DNA from: Ypsolopha sequella
Taxonomy: Eukaryota > Arthropoda > Insecta > Lepidoptera > Ypsolophidae
Direction of reading: 5' to 3'
Assembly: GCA_934047225.1 (NCBI GenBank)
Contig: OW203988.1
Span: 62,001-126,000 of the forward strand
DNA: 64,000 nucleotides
Shown: piece by piece, positions 27,320-36,777 of the stretch
Position numbering within the stretch: position 1 is the first letter of the stretch
Layout: every line of letters begins with the position of its first letter
Program-made: the position numbers and the translations under genes
The notes under the pieces: model-generated
Told to the model about the DNA's origin: nothing
The model's input: only the letters and a program-made list of their open reading frames with translations
The model's database searches: none

Positions 27320-29347
27320 ATGTCTGAAACTGGCAGGGCCTCCACGTCGGCAGGTTCAAGATCGAGTGTCGGCTCAGGGGCCTCAGCTGGCCGCGCACCG
27401 GCAAAGAAACCGAGTAATTCGCTTCGCGAAAAATTGTTTAAAACAAAAGCGAAGGTTTCACCCGGCGCGGGGCTAGCTGCGTCCCAGGTCCCCTCTGATG
27501 GGTCTAGGCAGGAGCGCGTACCTCTTTTGGATACAGATGAGGAGTCGTGCCTGGACACATCGGGGGGCTCCCGCGACAGTCGTCCCAGCCTTCTCCCGCC
27601 CCTTAATCGGAAAACCCCGGGAGTAGCGATGGATTTGGCCACAAAACAGGCCAACTCGCTACTCCAAAAGGGGAAGGAGGCGTTGGAGGCGGCTGGTAAC
27701 ATGAAGCGGGAGTGTAAAGCCGCTGCCCTCGAATCACTCGAACATCTATACGAGACAGTCCTCTCCCTGTCGGACTCCAGAGCTCGACACATAAACGCCC
27801 TGGAAAAGGAGCGCTCCAGGAACGCTATTGAGCTTGTCCGGGTGGAGCGCGCCCACACCAGGGCGTTAAGTGAGCTACACGCGACACATGCTGTCGAGCT
27901 CAGAGCGGCTAGGGCCGACATCTCCAGCACATTGGAAGAAGCGAAGGCCATTAGGCTGTGGCTTGGGCTGGAGATGGACGGCCCACTCAGGTCCATAGAG
28001 TCCATCAGGGAGAGTGTCCACCAGTTGGAAAACACGGCGGCCCTACGGCCACATTTGGCCGACCAACCAACTAAGCCTGAACCAGCTCTTACAAAAGAGC
28101 TGGAAACTCTTTCGGGCAGGGTCGCCGCCGTATCGGGCCAAATTGACTCGTTGCGGCGTCAACTGGTGGAGTTCGAGGAGAGGGCTAAAGCCAGTACTCC
28201 TGAGTGCAGGTCCCCCCTGAAACCGGAGGTCTCGGATCCCCGGCTCATCGCAATTGGCGATAACCTGGAGAAGGTGAGGGCAGCGGTCGACTGCCTTCAG
28301 CAGAGACCGCTGTGCCAGGTGCAGCCGGAAGCGACGGTCAGCGACGCTAGCATAAGACAAATTATTAAACCCGTGCTGGGGAACCTAGAAAAGGTAGGCT
28401 CGGACGTGAGGGCCATAGGTAAGGCGGTGGAGGAAAAAAGAAGCGAACCGCCAAACCTCAACCTAGAAATGGCCCTCTCTGACGTCAAAGACGCCGTGAC
28501 GGGCCTCAGAAAAGAGGTCCTCAGCCGGGAGTCTTATGCCAACGCGCCGTTGACCTACGCCCAAGCGCTCAAAAAGCCGGGGCAAGACAGGCCAGCGCAC
28601 TCGATCATCGTTTCCTCGACGGATTCTTCCCTCTCCGGGGAAGAAGTCGTGAAGCGACTGGAGAAAGTGCTGGATGTCAAGACCTCCGGCATCAGGGTGG
28701 ACCGCTGCAGAAAGGCAGCAAACAGGAGGGTGGTCCTCAGCTGCAGTCAGAAGGAGGATATCAAAAAGATATCCTCCAGCCTCAGCAAGAGCGAACACGG
28801 GCTCGTGGCGAAAGAGGCTGTGAATCGGATGCCGTTAGCCTGCATCCGCAACGTCTTGGCTGACCGAAAAGACCAAGACGTCATAGAGTCCCTCCTTTCT
28901 CAGAACGGTCACCTTCTGAGAGGAGTGGATCTCTCCGCGGAGTGCCCTCGGGTGCTTTATCGCCGAAAAGCGAGGAACCCGCACGAGTCCCACATAATAC
29001 TGGAGCTAAGCCCAACCCTGTGGAATCGGTTCACGGAGGCGGGTACAGTCCACATAGGGCTACAGAGACGGTCTATAGAGGACCACTCTCCACTAGTGCA
29101 GTGCACGGGATGCCTGGGTTATGGACACTCCAAGCGAGTGTGCAAAGACAAAGGCATCACGTGCAGTCACTGTGGAGAGTCTCACACCTATGTGGACTGC
29201 CCGCACAAGGCGTTACCACCCGTCTGTGTGAACTGCCACAGGGCAAAGCTCCAAGAATCTGATCTGGCACATAATGCCTTTAGTGGCGAGTGCCAGATCA
29301 GGAAAAAATGGGACTCTATAGCGAGGTCTCGTGTGGCGTATTGCTGA
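27320..29347 (+). CDS. ORF1 of element C: gag-like protein with CCHC knuckles
   Basis: Encodes 675 residues. A Ser/Gly-rich N-terminus is followed by charged helical, coiled-coil-like sequence (about 100-400), a conserved block starting HSIIVSSTD as in B, and zinc knuckles: CX2CX4HX4C at 595-608 (CTGCLGYGHSKRVC), CX2CX4HX4C just after (CSHCGESHTYVDC), and a third Cys/His cluster near 637-660. The C-terminus reads ARSRVAYC, nearly the same as B. It should bind element RNA and assemble the ribonucleoprotein. The start ATG (27,320) follows a short non-T-rich stretch. Confidence 0.93.
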   Translation: MSETGRASTSAGSRSSVGSGASAGRAPAKKPSNSLREKLFKTKAKVSPGAGLAASQVPSDGSRQERVPLLDTDEESCLDTSGGSRDSRPSLLPPLNRKTPGVAMDLATKQANSLLQKGKEALEAAGNMKRECKAAALESLEHLYETVLSLSDSRARHINALEKERSRNAIELVRVERAHTRALSELHATHAVELRAARADISSTLEEAKAIRLWLGLEMDGPLRSIESIRESVHQLENTAALRPHLADQPTKPEPALTKELETLSGRVAAVSGQIDSLRRQLVEFEERAKASTPECRSPLKPEVSDPRLIAIGDNLEKVRAAVDCLQQRPLCQVQPEATVSDASIRQIIKPVLGNLEKVGSDVRAIGKAVEEKRSEPPNLNLEMALSDVKDAVTGLRKEVLSRESYANAPLTYAQALKKPGQDRPAHSIIVSSTDSSLSGEEVVKRLEKVLDVKTSGIRVDRCRKAANRRVVLSCSQKEDIKKISSSLSKSEHGLVAKEAVNRMPLACIRNVLADRKDQDVIESLLSQNGHLLRGVDLSAECPRVLYRRKARNPHESHIILELSPTLWNRFTEAGTVHIGLQRRSIEDHSPLVQCTGCLGYGHSKRVCKDKGITCSHCGESHTYVDCPHKALPPVCVNCHRAKLQESDLAHNAFSGECQIRKKWDSIARSRVAYC

Positions 29348-29351
29348 GGGC
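29342..29351 (+). promoter_or_regulatory. ORF1/ORF2 junction of C, possible +1 recoding site
   Basis: TGC TGA GGGC: the same 10-base string as in B with TGA in place of TAA. ORF2 continues in the +1 frame (GAG GGC) with no ATG before the endonuclease motif QANLQR. That the string survives while flanking codons have changed argues for a function. Confidence 0.55.
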
Positions 29352-32300
29352 ACCGCAGTGAACGGCACAGTTGCCCCCCTCTTAGGTAGCTCAAAGGACA
29401 GCAAATTGCTTTTCATCCAAGCCAATCTCCAGCGGGCCAAGCTGGCGACGCAGGAGCTCTTGTGCACAGCACACACCAACCGGGTATCTGTCGCCCTGGT
29501 CCAGGAGCCATATGTTGGCTCCAAGGGCGAATTAAAACAGTACCCGGGCACAAGAGTTATCCAAATGACGTCAGCTCGCCAAAAACCAGTAAAGGCCGCC
29601 GTGGTGATTTTCGGTGGGGAGCTGGAGGTCATACATGATCCTCAGCTCGTCACCGAGAACATTGCAGCGGTACTGCTGAAGGCAGGCCTGCTGAGACTGG
29701 CCGTGCTGTCCATCTACCTGGAGGGGGACGAAGATTTAGAGCCGTATCTCCACAGAGTCCGTTACGTATGCTCAAAACTGCAGACTGACAATGTCATCCT
29801 GGCCGGGGATGTCAACGCGTGGAGTCCATGGTGGGGAAGTGATTCCGAAGACCACCGTGGCTCAGCCTTCAGATCCTTCCTGGAGGAAATGGACCTCCAG
29901 ATCCTGAATACAGGCAGCACCCCCACTTTCGAGGTGTTCAGAGGGGGCCGCATGTGCACTAGTCGAGTAGACGTGACGGCATGCGGCCTTCAGCTCTTGG
30001 ACAGGATGGGCGGATGGAAGGTGGACCGGGAGCTGATCACATCGGACCATAACGCAATTACCTACCACGTGTGCCTGGAGAGGGAATTAGAACCCCTCAA
30101 ACCCCAAAGCACACGTGTGTACAACACAGCGAAGTCCGATTGGTTGGCTTTCGGCCGTTCCGTCCGCTCAGGCCTGGAGGAGAGAAACCTGACCGCCTCG
30201 AGTGTGGGGGCTGTTACCACGCCTGAGGAACTGGAGACCATCCTCGACTCTTACCTTTCGGTCATCTCTCACGCATGTGAAGAGACAATACCGAAGGTGG
30301 GAGTCCCAAAAGGAAGGAAACCATTGCCGTGGTGGACTCCCGCTCTTGGGCGTCTCAAGCGAGACGCTAAAACCAAGAGGCGGATAATTAGAAACGCCGC
30401 GGCGGTTAGAAGGCAACACGTTGTTGACCAATACCTAGAAGCGAATCAGCGGTATAAAGCGGCTGTGCAAGATGCACAGACCGCTAGCTGGAAGCAGTTT
30501 TGCTCAAAGCAGGATAAAGAAAGCCTATGGGACGGGGTCTACAGGGTCATCAGGAGAACAGTCAAAAGACAAGAGGACCAGTTGCTGGTGGATTCGACAG
30601 GGAACACCCTTGGTCCTGAAGAGTCCGCCAAGCTGCTGGCCCTTACGTTCTTCCCTGATGACGCTGTGGACAACGAAACCCCTACTCAACGGCAAATCCG
30701 CGAGAGCTCGGAGGTGCCAGTCCATCAACTCCTGGATCAATTGGACCCCGACGATCCGCCTTTCACTGCCTCGGAGCTTGAATTGGTATTGAGGAATCTC
30801 AATCCAAAGAAGGCTCCGGGGCCTGATGGGTGGACTGCGGACATATGTGAGCGGGCAATCCGAGTCTCGCCGGAGGTGTTCCTTCAAATTGCCAACAAAT
30901 GCTTGGCAATTGGACACTTTCCGGTGGGGTGGAAGCGCGCTCACGTATGTGTCATCCGTAAATCCGGGAGGGAGGACTACACCATTCCGAAGGCGCACAG
31001 GCCGATAGGACTTCTTCCTGTTATGGGCAAAATTGTGGAAAAGCTTCTGGTATCCCGTCTAGGATGGCATCTGATGCCCTCCTTGAGCACAAGGCAGTAT
31101 GGTTTTATGCCACAAAAAAGCACCGAAGACTCCCTGTATGACCTCGTGGGACATGTTCGCTCTGAGATTAAAAGCAAGAAAATTGTCGTCATGATCTCAC
31201 TGGACATAGAGGGAGCCTTCGATAATGCTTGGTGGCCGGCTTTAAAGACCCAACTCCTCGCTCACAGATGCCCTGCAAATATATATGGACTTGTAGCCTC
31301 CTACTTGGAGAACCGTAAGGTAAGCATCCACTTTGCAAGGGAGTGTTGGGAAAAGGGAACCAACAAGGGGTGTATCCAAGGCTCAATAGCTGGACCCACT
31401 TGTTGGAACCTAATTCTCAACACCCTGCTCGAAAAACTGGAGCAGGAAGGAGTGCATTGCCAGGCCTTTGCGGATGACGTGGTGCTGGTGCTCTCCGGCT
31501 CAACTACACCCCCCCTTCAGGCGAGAGCTAATGCGGCCCTCCAGACTGTGTTGGACTGGGGACTCAAAAATAAGCTAAAATTCGCACCTCACAAAACGTT
31601 CGCGATGGTGTTGACGCGGAAGCTTAAGTTTGAGGCCCCAGTTATCAGCATGGATGGACAGGTCCTGCCGCTGGTGCAGGAAATCCGCCTGTTGGGTGTT
31701 ATCATCGATAGCAAACTCACTTTTAACGCACATGTTTCGGCTGTTTGTAGAAAAGTCACTGACATCTACAAGCAGCTGGCGTGTGCAGCCAGGGTGAGTT
31801 GGGGTTTGAACCGTGAGGTCATCAGAACCATCTACGTCTCGGTGATAGAGCCCATCGTGCTGTACGCGGCGAGTGTTTGGGCCCCGGCTGCGGAGAAGTT
31901 GATGATAATAAATCAACTTGAATCTCTGCAGCGGGGGTTTGCACAAAAGCTGTGTAAGGCGTACCGCACGGTGTCTCTATCATCGGCTTTGGTACTGGCC
32001 GATGTACTCCCCCTTGACCTCCGAGTTCAGGAGGCTGCAAGTCTGTACAGGGCAAAGCGAGGAGAAAGAATCGATCAGATTCCAGCCGACAGACCGATTG
32101 AACTGCGTGTTCCTTTCCGTCGGTTCCCACATCCAGCGTCCAGACAGCCGCTGGACTTCGAGTGCGTGGACGACCTGAGTCCGGAAACCATAGAGGCTCA
32201 CCAAATCGCCGGCCCCTGTATCTTTACTGATGGCAGTAAGATACAGGGGAAGGTGGGTGCAGCCTTGACTTGGTGGTCGGACGGTAGGGAGTCCAGGCAT

Positions 32301-33077
32301 TCGAAGTTCCGCCTGGAGCCCTACTGCACGGTCTTTCAATCGGAGATGTACGCTCTGCTCAGGGCCGTGGAGCAGGTCCTTAACAGCGGGGATCCACTCG
32401 TTAACATCTTGAGTGACTCTAGATCCTCGCTGGACCTGCTCAAAAGCCGGGCACTTGTGCACCCTTTGGCACACGGCATTGAGCGGTGCGTGCGTCAAAT
32501 CCGTGAGGAGGGCCGTGACGTGAGGTTCTTCTGGTTGAGGGCGCATGTTGGGACTGTCGGAAACGAGCGCGCAGACGAACTTGCTAAAGACGCTGCCCTC
32601 CGCAAGAAAACGGCAGCCGACTACGACGCTGTCCCTCTCTCCTACCTGAGAAGGACCATACGCGAGGGGACTGTCCTTCGGTGGCAAGGGCGATACGAGT
32701 CCTCCAGCACGGGGGAGGTGACGAAGACCTTCCTTCCGGACGTAGCCACAGCGCATACGATCCTGAGGAAGGTCAAACTCAATCCCTCCCACGTGCAAGC
32801 CCTTACAGGGCATGGGGGCCTCGCATCGTACCTTCATCGCTTTAAGCTGAAGGATAGTCCAGCCTGCGTATGCGATCCTGACCAGGAGGAGACGATTTGG
32901 CACGTCGTGTTCGACTGTCCGAGGTTCGGACTGTGGAGGGCAAATTTGGAGGTTGAGATCGATTTCGCCTTCAACAAAGCCAACCTGCCAGTAATTTTAC
33001 AGGACAAGACCGACAGAGTTGCAACGTTAAAATTTCTGGAGAGAGTAGTAAGGTGTGCGGCAATCAGAAACAGATAG
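29346..33077 (+). CDS. ORF2 of element C: endonuclease-RT-RNase H, no helicase
   Basis: Read in the +1 frame from the ORF1 stop this gives about 1,243 residues; no AUG is available before the endonuclease, so the true initiation mode is open. Domains: APE endonuclease (QANLQR, QEPY, GDVNAW with D155, SDHN); RT with NPKKAPGPDG, SLDIEGAFDNAWW, GCIQGSIAGPT and FADD (710-711); RNase H starting TDGSK (D962), with SEMYAL, SDSRS and RAHVGTVGNERADE; CX1CX9HX4C (CVCDPDQEETIWHVVFDC). It stops at CAAIRNR, matching the residues IAAKRNS of A just before the linker. It is a natural comparison for the helicase-bearing ORF2s. Confidence 0.94.
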   Translation, partial: EGTAVNGTVAPLLGSSKDSKLLFIQANLQRAKLATQELLCTAHTNRVSVALVQEPYVGSKGELKQYPGTRVIQMTSARQKPVKAAVVIFGGELEVIHDPQLVTENIAAVLLKAGLLRLAVLSIYLEGDEDLEPYLHRVRYVCSKLQTDNVILAGDVNAWSPWWGSDSEDHRGSAFRSFLEEMDLQILNTGSTPTFEVFRGGRMCTSRVDVTACGLQLLDRMGGWKVDRELITSDHNAITYHVCLERELEPLKPQSTRVYNTAKSDWLAFGRSVRSGLEERNLTASSVGAVTTPEELETILDSYLSVISHACEETIPKVGVPKGRKPLPWWTPALGRLKRDAKTKRRIIRNAAAVRRQHVVDQYLEANQRYKAAVQDAQTASWKQFCSKQDKESLWDGVYRVIRRTVKRQEDQLLVDSTGNTLGPEESAKLLALTFFPDDAVDNETPTQRQIRESSEVPVHQLLDQLDPDDPPFTASELELVLRNLNPKKAPGPDGWTADICERAIRVSPEVFLQIANKCLAIGHFPVGWKRAHVCVIRKSGREDYTIPKAHRPIGLLPVMGKIVEKLLVSRLGWHLMPSLSTRQYGFMPQKSTEDSLYDLVGHVRSEIKSKKIVVMISLDIEGAFDNAWWPALKTQLLAHRCPANIYGLVASYLENRKVSIHFARECWEKGTNKGCIQGSIAGPTCWNLILNTLLEKLEQEGVHCQAFADDVVLVLSGSTTPPLQARANAALQTVLDWGLKNKLKFAPHKTFAMVLTRKLKFEAPVISMDGQVLPLVQEIRLLGVIIDSKLTFNAHVSAVCRKVTDIYKQLACAARVSWGLNREVIRTIYVSVIEPIVLYAASVWAPAAEKLMIINQLESLQRGFAQKLCKAYRTVSLSSALVLADVLPLDLRVQEAASLYRAKRGERIDQIPADRPIELRVPFRRFPHPASRQPLDFECVDDLSPETIEAHQIAGPCIFTDGSKIQGKVGAALTWWSDGRESRHSKFRLEPYCTVFQSEMYALLRAVEQVLNSGDPLVNILSDSRSSLDLLKSRALVHPLAHGIERCVRQIREEGRDVRFFWLRAHVGTVGNERADELAKDAALRKKTAADYDAVPLSYLRRTIREGTVLRWQGRYESSSTGEVTKTFLPDVATAHTILRKVKLNPSHVQALTGHGGLASYLHRFKLKDSPACVCDPDQEETIWHVVFDCPRFGLWRANLEVEIDFAFNKANLPVILQDKTDRVATLKFLERVVRCAAIRNR

Positions 33078-33726
33078 TTATTTGTGTTCTAATTTGTAAA
33101 TCTTTCAATGTTTTAAATTAAGGTTTATTATGTTTTATTGCTCCGTTTATGTTTCATTTTTGTATTTTAATATTAAATTGTAAATAATTAAAATTTCAAT
33201 GTACTAATTTAAGAATTTATAGCTATAAGTAATTAATTTATTAGATTTTAAAATTGATTTATATTGTAAAATGCTATTATTATTATGTTATTATTTGATT
33301 GGTCTAATTGTTTTAAATGTAATAAAGGGTGGGATCCTCTAGTCAGTTAGTATTAAGGAAAATGTATTAGATAATAAGAAAAAAAAAAAAAAAAAAAGTG
33401 AGAAAAGGAAAACACATGAAAGATGAAATAAGAAAAAAAAAAAAAAAGTAACAATAAAAAGATAAAAAAAAAAAAAAAAAAAAAACCAAGAAAGAAAAAA
33501 AAAAAAAAAAAAAAAGATAGAACATGCATGAGAGTTTATTTTTACCCCTAGACTTAGTTGATATTCTAGAAAATAAGTAGCTTTTTATGACGGAGGATCC
33601 CCTTTTTCCCTTTCCCCCTCTTATCCCTGTAAAATTCAGGGGTCACGTATAAAAATGTATTAGTTGAAAAAGACACGAAAATTAATATTCGTGGTTTTGC
33701 GTGACCTCATCAAATGATGGGGTTTT

Positions 33727-33760
<34 letters not shown>
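33078..33760 (+). other. 3' UTR of element C
   Basis: AT-rich, with A runs at about 33,380-33,515 and no detectable remnant of the helicase module. Near the end GGTCACG (33,641-33,647) pairs with CGTGACC (33,700-33,706), and inside that lies CACGAA/TTCGTG (33,674-33,679 with 33,688-33,693), giving a nested stem just before poly(A). Confidence 0.8.
33641..33706 (+). promoter_or_regulatory. Nested 3'-terminal stem of element C
   Basis: A 7-bp outer stem GGTCACG/CGTGACC encloses a 6-bp inner stem CACGAA/TTCGTG. It sits about 22 bases before poly(A), the position expected of a reverse-transcriptase recognition structure. Different in sequence from the ATGG/CCAT hairpin of the helicase families. 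Confidence 0.5.
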
Positions 33761-33763
<3 letters not shown>

Positions 33764-33790
33764 AACCTAACCTAACCTAACCTAACCTAA
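33761..33790. repeat. Telomeric (CCTAA)n, 6 units
   Basis: Six CCTAA units between the poly(A) of C and the truncated 5' end of H. Confidence 0.97.
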
Positions 33791-36094
33791 CTGGATGTTA
33801 GGACTGGACCCAGTACGACTTCCCAGACGAATTCTCCACCAGGAAGCCACCTCACAGGTGAAGAGCAGATTATCTCGCTCATTAGACACGGAGAGAGTGG
33901 CACACCTGGCATAAAAATTCGTGGAGTCGCACTCTTCATGGACAATGAAAGAGAAAAACTGGGTTTTAGCTTCTGTAATGCAACCGGAACGGGCAACGTT
34001 ACTATCTCCCCGGGTCTCGCCGCACTTCTGAACGGAAACACCTCCAAAACGAGCATGAAACGCGCAACATATAGCGTGCTGCCCGAGCGAACCGTGGCTG
34101 GCGTGGGCTGTCGTCTAGTGCAAGTACAAAACAAGGTGATCGCTCTATTTGACAGCAATGCAGAAAACACGCGGTTCGCACTGGTAAGCTCACTGCTCAC
34201 CAAGTTCAGAAGGGCGGGCTCAAACACAGCAGTGATCATTAGCATCGATTCCATGACGGTGGGTCTAGAAAAGGGTAGAGTCGAGGACTATCTCGGGTGT
34301 ATACACACCACCGAACAACATCAGGTGGTAGTATACGAGGACAGGGGCGAAAACCTCAGCTTCCTAGGACCTGGGGTCTCCGGCTCTGGTACCGACAAAA
34401 CTACATACACCGTCATGGACTCGGAAGCAATGAGTGGCTCGGAACGCCTACAGAAAAAAAGGGAAGAGGAGGCCAGTTTTATAAGAACACGGGAACTGCG
34501 CCAGCAATCACGTCAAGGAGCTGAACTGGATGTAGCGATTAGTGCGCTGAACGCTTCAGTATTCAATGTCCCATGTGACCGGAAGACAATGGCCAAAAGA
34601 GTCTCTGCAGCGATATCAATGCAACGCATTGAATCCGCTGTTGAGACTTTTACAAAGAGCGATCGGGGAAAGATTTCACAAGGAAACCGTAAAACCCGCA
34701 CAAAAGCGGATATGGGTTTAGTGGAACCGCCTCGGCTCAGACAAGCCACAACTACCCTGGATCACATGGTGAATGCCTTCCTCGAGTTCCAGAGTGTCCT
34801 TAAAGCAAACAAGGTCATGAACACCAAGACCTGCAAGGACATCCTGCAAATATACAACCGAGGGAGCACGGAATTGCTGAGCGTCAAGCTCAAAGAAGCG
34901 CAGGCAACCATCTATGACAACGAAAGGGGAACGGTTATAGCAGGTGCCCCAGTAACACGTCATATGGTTGCCTACAACTCCAGCAGAGGCTTCGTCGCAC
35001 TGGACGAAGAAGAGTCATCACTTTCCACCAAAATTAAATACCTAGCCCCAGAAACGGATCCCATTGTGATCACAACCCGGGAAACAAAGGTGATGTTAGA
35101 CGACAGGGTGTTGGAAATGGCGGAAAAAATAGCCAAAGACCCCGCCGGAAACGAGACCTTTGCGAACTGGGAAGTACCGGAAATCAAATGGATAAACGGA
35201 GTACCGGGCTGCGGAAAAACAACTTGGCTCTTGTCTCAGTGTGACATAAATCAAGACGTGATAGTCACCCAGACCATCGAAGCGGCAAAAGATCTAAGGG
35301 CTAAGCTGGTGGCACAATCAAAGGTACACCTATACACAAGAGTGCGCACCCTGGCCTCTGCACTAGCAAACGGCGTGGGCGCTTCGGGAAAGAAGAAAGA
35401 ATCGTGCAAACGCATCTTCTTTGACGAAGCTCCCATGAGTCATTTCGGCGCCATTGTCATGGTGACACAGATGTCAGGGGCCAGAGAAATGATCTTGATA
35501 GGTGACATCAACCAGCTTCCCTATATGGACAGACAGTGTCATTTTGGAATGTATTACAACCGCCCAAATCTGGTAACAAGCATCAGTCTTGAGCTGTTGT
35601 GCACACATAGAAACCCGATGGATGTGCCATATGCCCTCAGTGAGGTGTACAATGGCACATATTCATCCAAAACGCGAATACGTTCCCTGAAGCTGGAAAG
35701 GTACACGAATGCACAAATACCTAGAGACCTCCCAAGCACATTATTTCTTGTGCACACCCAGGCCGAAAAGGAGTCCCTGGAAGGCCAAGGCTATGGGAAG
35801 GGAAACGGGTCACGCATTCAGACTATCCACGAAGCACAGGGACTTACTTACGCGAAGGTAATTATCGTGCGCAGAACAGCTCATAGAATGCACCTACACA
35901 ACAGTATCCCGCACGCAGTGGTGGCATTATCGCGTCATACTGAAAGCTGCATCTACTATTCAGATGACAGAGGGGACGCGATTGCTGCCTTTGTAAAGCG
36001 AGCAGAAGGTGCGACAGATGCCCAGATCAGCGGGTACAACTTAAAAATGGCACTGCAAGACCGGAATACCGCGGTGATAAACCGGCCGATATAG
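33791..36094 (+). CDS. Helicase module of element H (5' partial)
   Basis: Open frame of 767 residues beginning at the junction; the first ATG (33,938) is internal to conserved sequence, so I do not treat it as the start. The first 30 residues are Ser/Thr/Pro-rich, like the linker of B. Then comes the unassigned region (GTPGIKIRGVALFMDN, TISPGLAALLNG, VVYEDRGENLS, SGSERLQ) and an SF1 helicase: Walker A GVPGCGKT (K476), DE at 545-546, GD at 571-572, CTHRNPMDVPYAL, HEAQG at 680-684, SRH with R715. All core residues remain. The related viral helicases unwind RNA using NTP. As a truncated insertion it probably lacks a promoter. Confidence 0.88.
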   Translation: MDVRTGPSTTSQTNSPPGSHLTGEEQIISLIRHGESGTPGIKIRGVALFMDNEREKLGFSFCNATGTGNVTISPGLAALLNGNTSKTSMKRATYSVLPERTVAGVGCRLVQVQNKVIALFDSNAENTRFALVSSLLTKFRRAGSNTAVIISIDSMTVGLEKGRVEDYLGCIHTTEQHQVVVYEDRGENLSFLGPGVSGSGTDKTTYTVMDSEAMSGSERLQKKREEEASFIRTRELRQQSRQGAELDVAISALNASVFNVPCDRKTMAKRVSAAISMQRIESAVETFTKSDRGKISQGNRKTRTKADMGLVEPPRLRQATTTLDHMVNAFLEFQSVLKANKVMNTKTCKDILQIYNRGSTELLSVKLKEAQATIYDNERGTVIAGAPVTRHMVAYNSSRGFVALDEEESSLSTKIKYLAPETDPIVITTRETKVMLDDRVLEMAEKIAKDPAGNETFANWEVPEIKWINGVPGCGKTTWLLSQCDINQDVIVTQTIEAAKDLRAKLVAQSKVHLYTRVRTLASALANGVGASGKKKESCKRIFFDEAPMSHFGAIVMVTQMSGAREMILIGDINQLPYMDRQCHFGMYYNRPNLVTSISLELLCTHRNPMDVPYALSEVYNGTYSSKTRIRSLKLERYTNAQIPRDLPSTLFLVHTQAEKESLEGQGYGKGNGSRIQTIHEAQGLTYAKVIIVRRTAHRMHLHNSIPHAVVALSRHTESCIYYSDDRGDAIAAFVKRAEGATDAQISGYNLKMALQDRNTAVINRPI

Positions 36095-36727
36095 TGACCA
36101 AGACAATGGGAAATGGATAAATTTGACGAACAACAAAAGTATTAATTCTGTTAAAATTTGTAAATTAACTTACCTAATAATAACTAAATGTATAAATTGT
36201 AAAACTAACAATGTAAACCCTCGAAACAGCTCTCTCATCTAGATAAGAACTAAGTAAGAAATGTTAAAACAAAGGAGTGTCTTTATAAAATAATACTAAA
36301 ATATAATTAAGCTACTAACACTTATCTTTATATAATTACCAAACAATGTATATAGTTTAAAAATTAACAATGATAATCAAAATGCATGAGAGAAATTAAA
36401 AAATAGATTAAAAAAAATATATATAAAATTAAAAAAAATAAAAAAAAAAAAAAAAAAATAATAATAAAAACATTGAAATAAAAATAATGTACATATGAAC
36501 AAAAAAGAATAAAAGATGGAAAATATCACTAGTAAAGATATCACTAGTAATAGATCAAAATAAAATATAGAAAATAAGATAAACTAAATGTATAGAGAGA
36601 GTTGTTTCGAAACACCAACCCCCCCACCCCGAAAAAGCGGGGATACGACAAAATCTGACATGCAAAAAATTTTTTAATGAAGCAAATAAGCGCAGCGGGC
36701 CTCAGCCCATGGAACCATAGAGATAAC

Positions 36728-36763
<36 letters not shown>
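36095..36763 (+). other. 3' UTR of element H with terminal hairpins
   Basis: AT-rich noncoding sequence with A runs near 36,435-36,460. At the end, GGGC CTCA GCCC (36,697-36,708) and ATGG AA CCAT (36,709-36,718) form two adjacent small hairpins, followed by AG and the poly(A) at 36,732-36,763. The second hairpin matches the box in A, B and I. Confidence 0.75.
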
Positions 36764-36766
<3 letters not shown>

Positions 36767-36776
36767 AACCTAACCT
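36764..36776. repeat. Telomeric CCTAA, 2.5 units
   Basis: Only CCTAACCTAACCT separates the poly(A) of H from the truncated start of I: the shortest telomere spacer in the array. Confidence 0.93.
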
Positions 36777-36777
36777 G

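Larger units (their letters stand above)
26521..33760 (+). mobile_element. Element C: full-length telomeric R1-group LINE without helicase
   Basis: A 7.2-kb complete element between CCTAA blocks, with a T-rich 5' UTR of about 800 bases, ORF1, ORF2, and a 680-base 3' UTR ending in poly(A) at 33,728-33,760. Proteins align end to end with those of B, including the ORF1 tail, the junction string TGCTRAGGGC and the RNase H, yet ORF2 ends right after the CCHC region. It belongs to the same group but a separate family: UTRs show no similarity to B that I can see. Confidence 0.94.
33791..36763 (+). mobile_element. Element H: 5'-truncated telomeric element carrying a diverged helicase module
   Basis: Bounded by CCTAA at the left and poly(A)-CCTAA at the right. 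The only coding content is one frame that is open from the very first base after the telomere repeat. Its protein aligns with the C-terminal module of A and B but is clearly diverged, so it represents another family. The 3' UTR is also different apart from the terminal ATGG...CCATAG box. Whether the full element has RT upstream cannot be seen here. Confidence 0.88.

Noticed and set aside
33938..36094. H as an independent gene with its own start at 33,938
   Set aside because: Conserved residues are encoded upstream of that ATG right back to the telomere junction, so the frame is the cut-off end of a longer ORF.
33791..36763. H as a direct insertion of an RNA virus genome
   Set aside because: It is flanked by telomere repeats, ends in a LINE-type poly(A) with the shared hairpin, and aligns with the LINE-fused module; no viral methyltransferase, polymerase or coat gene is present.
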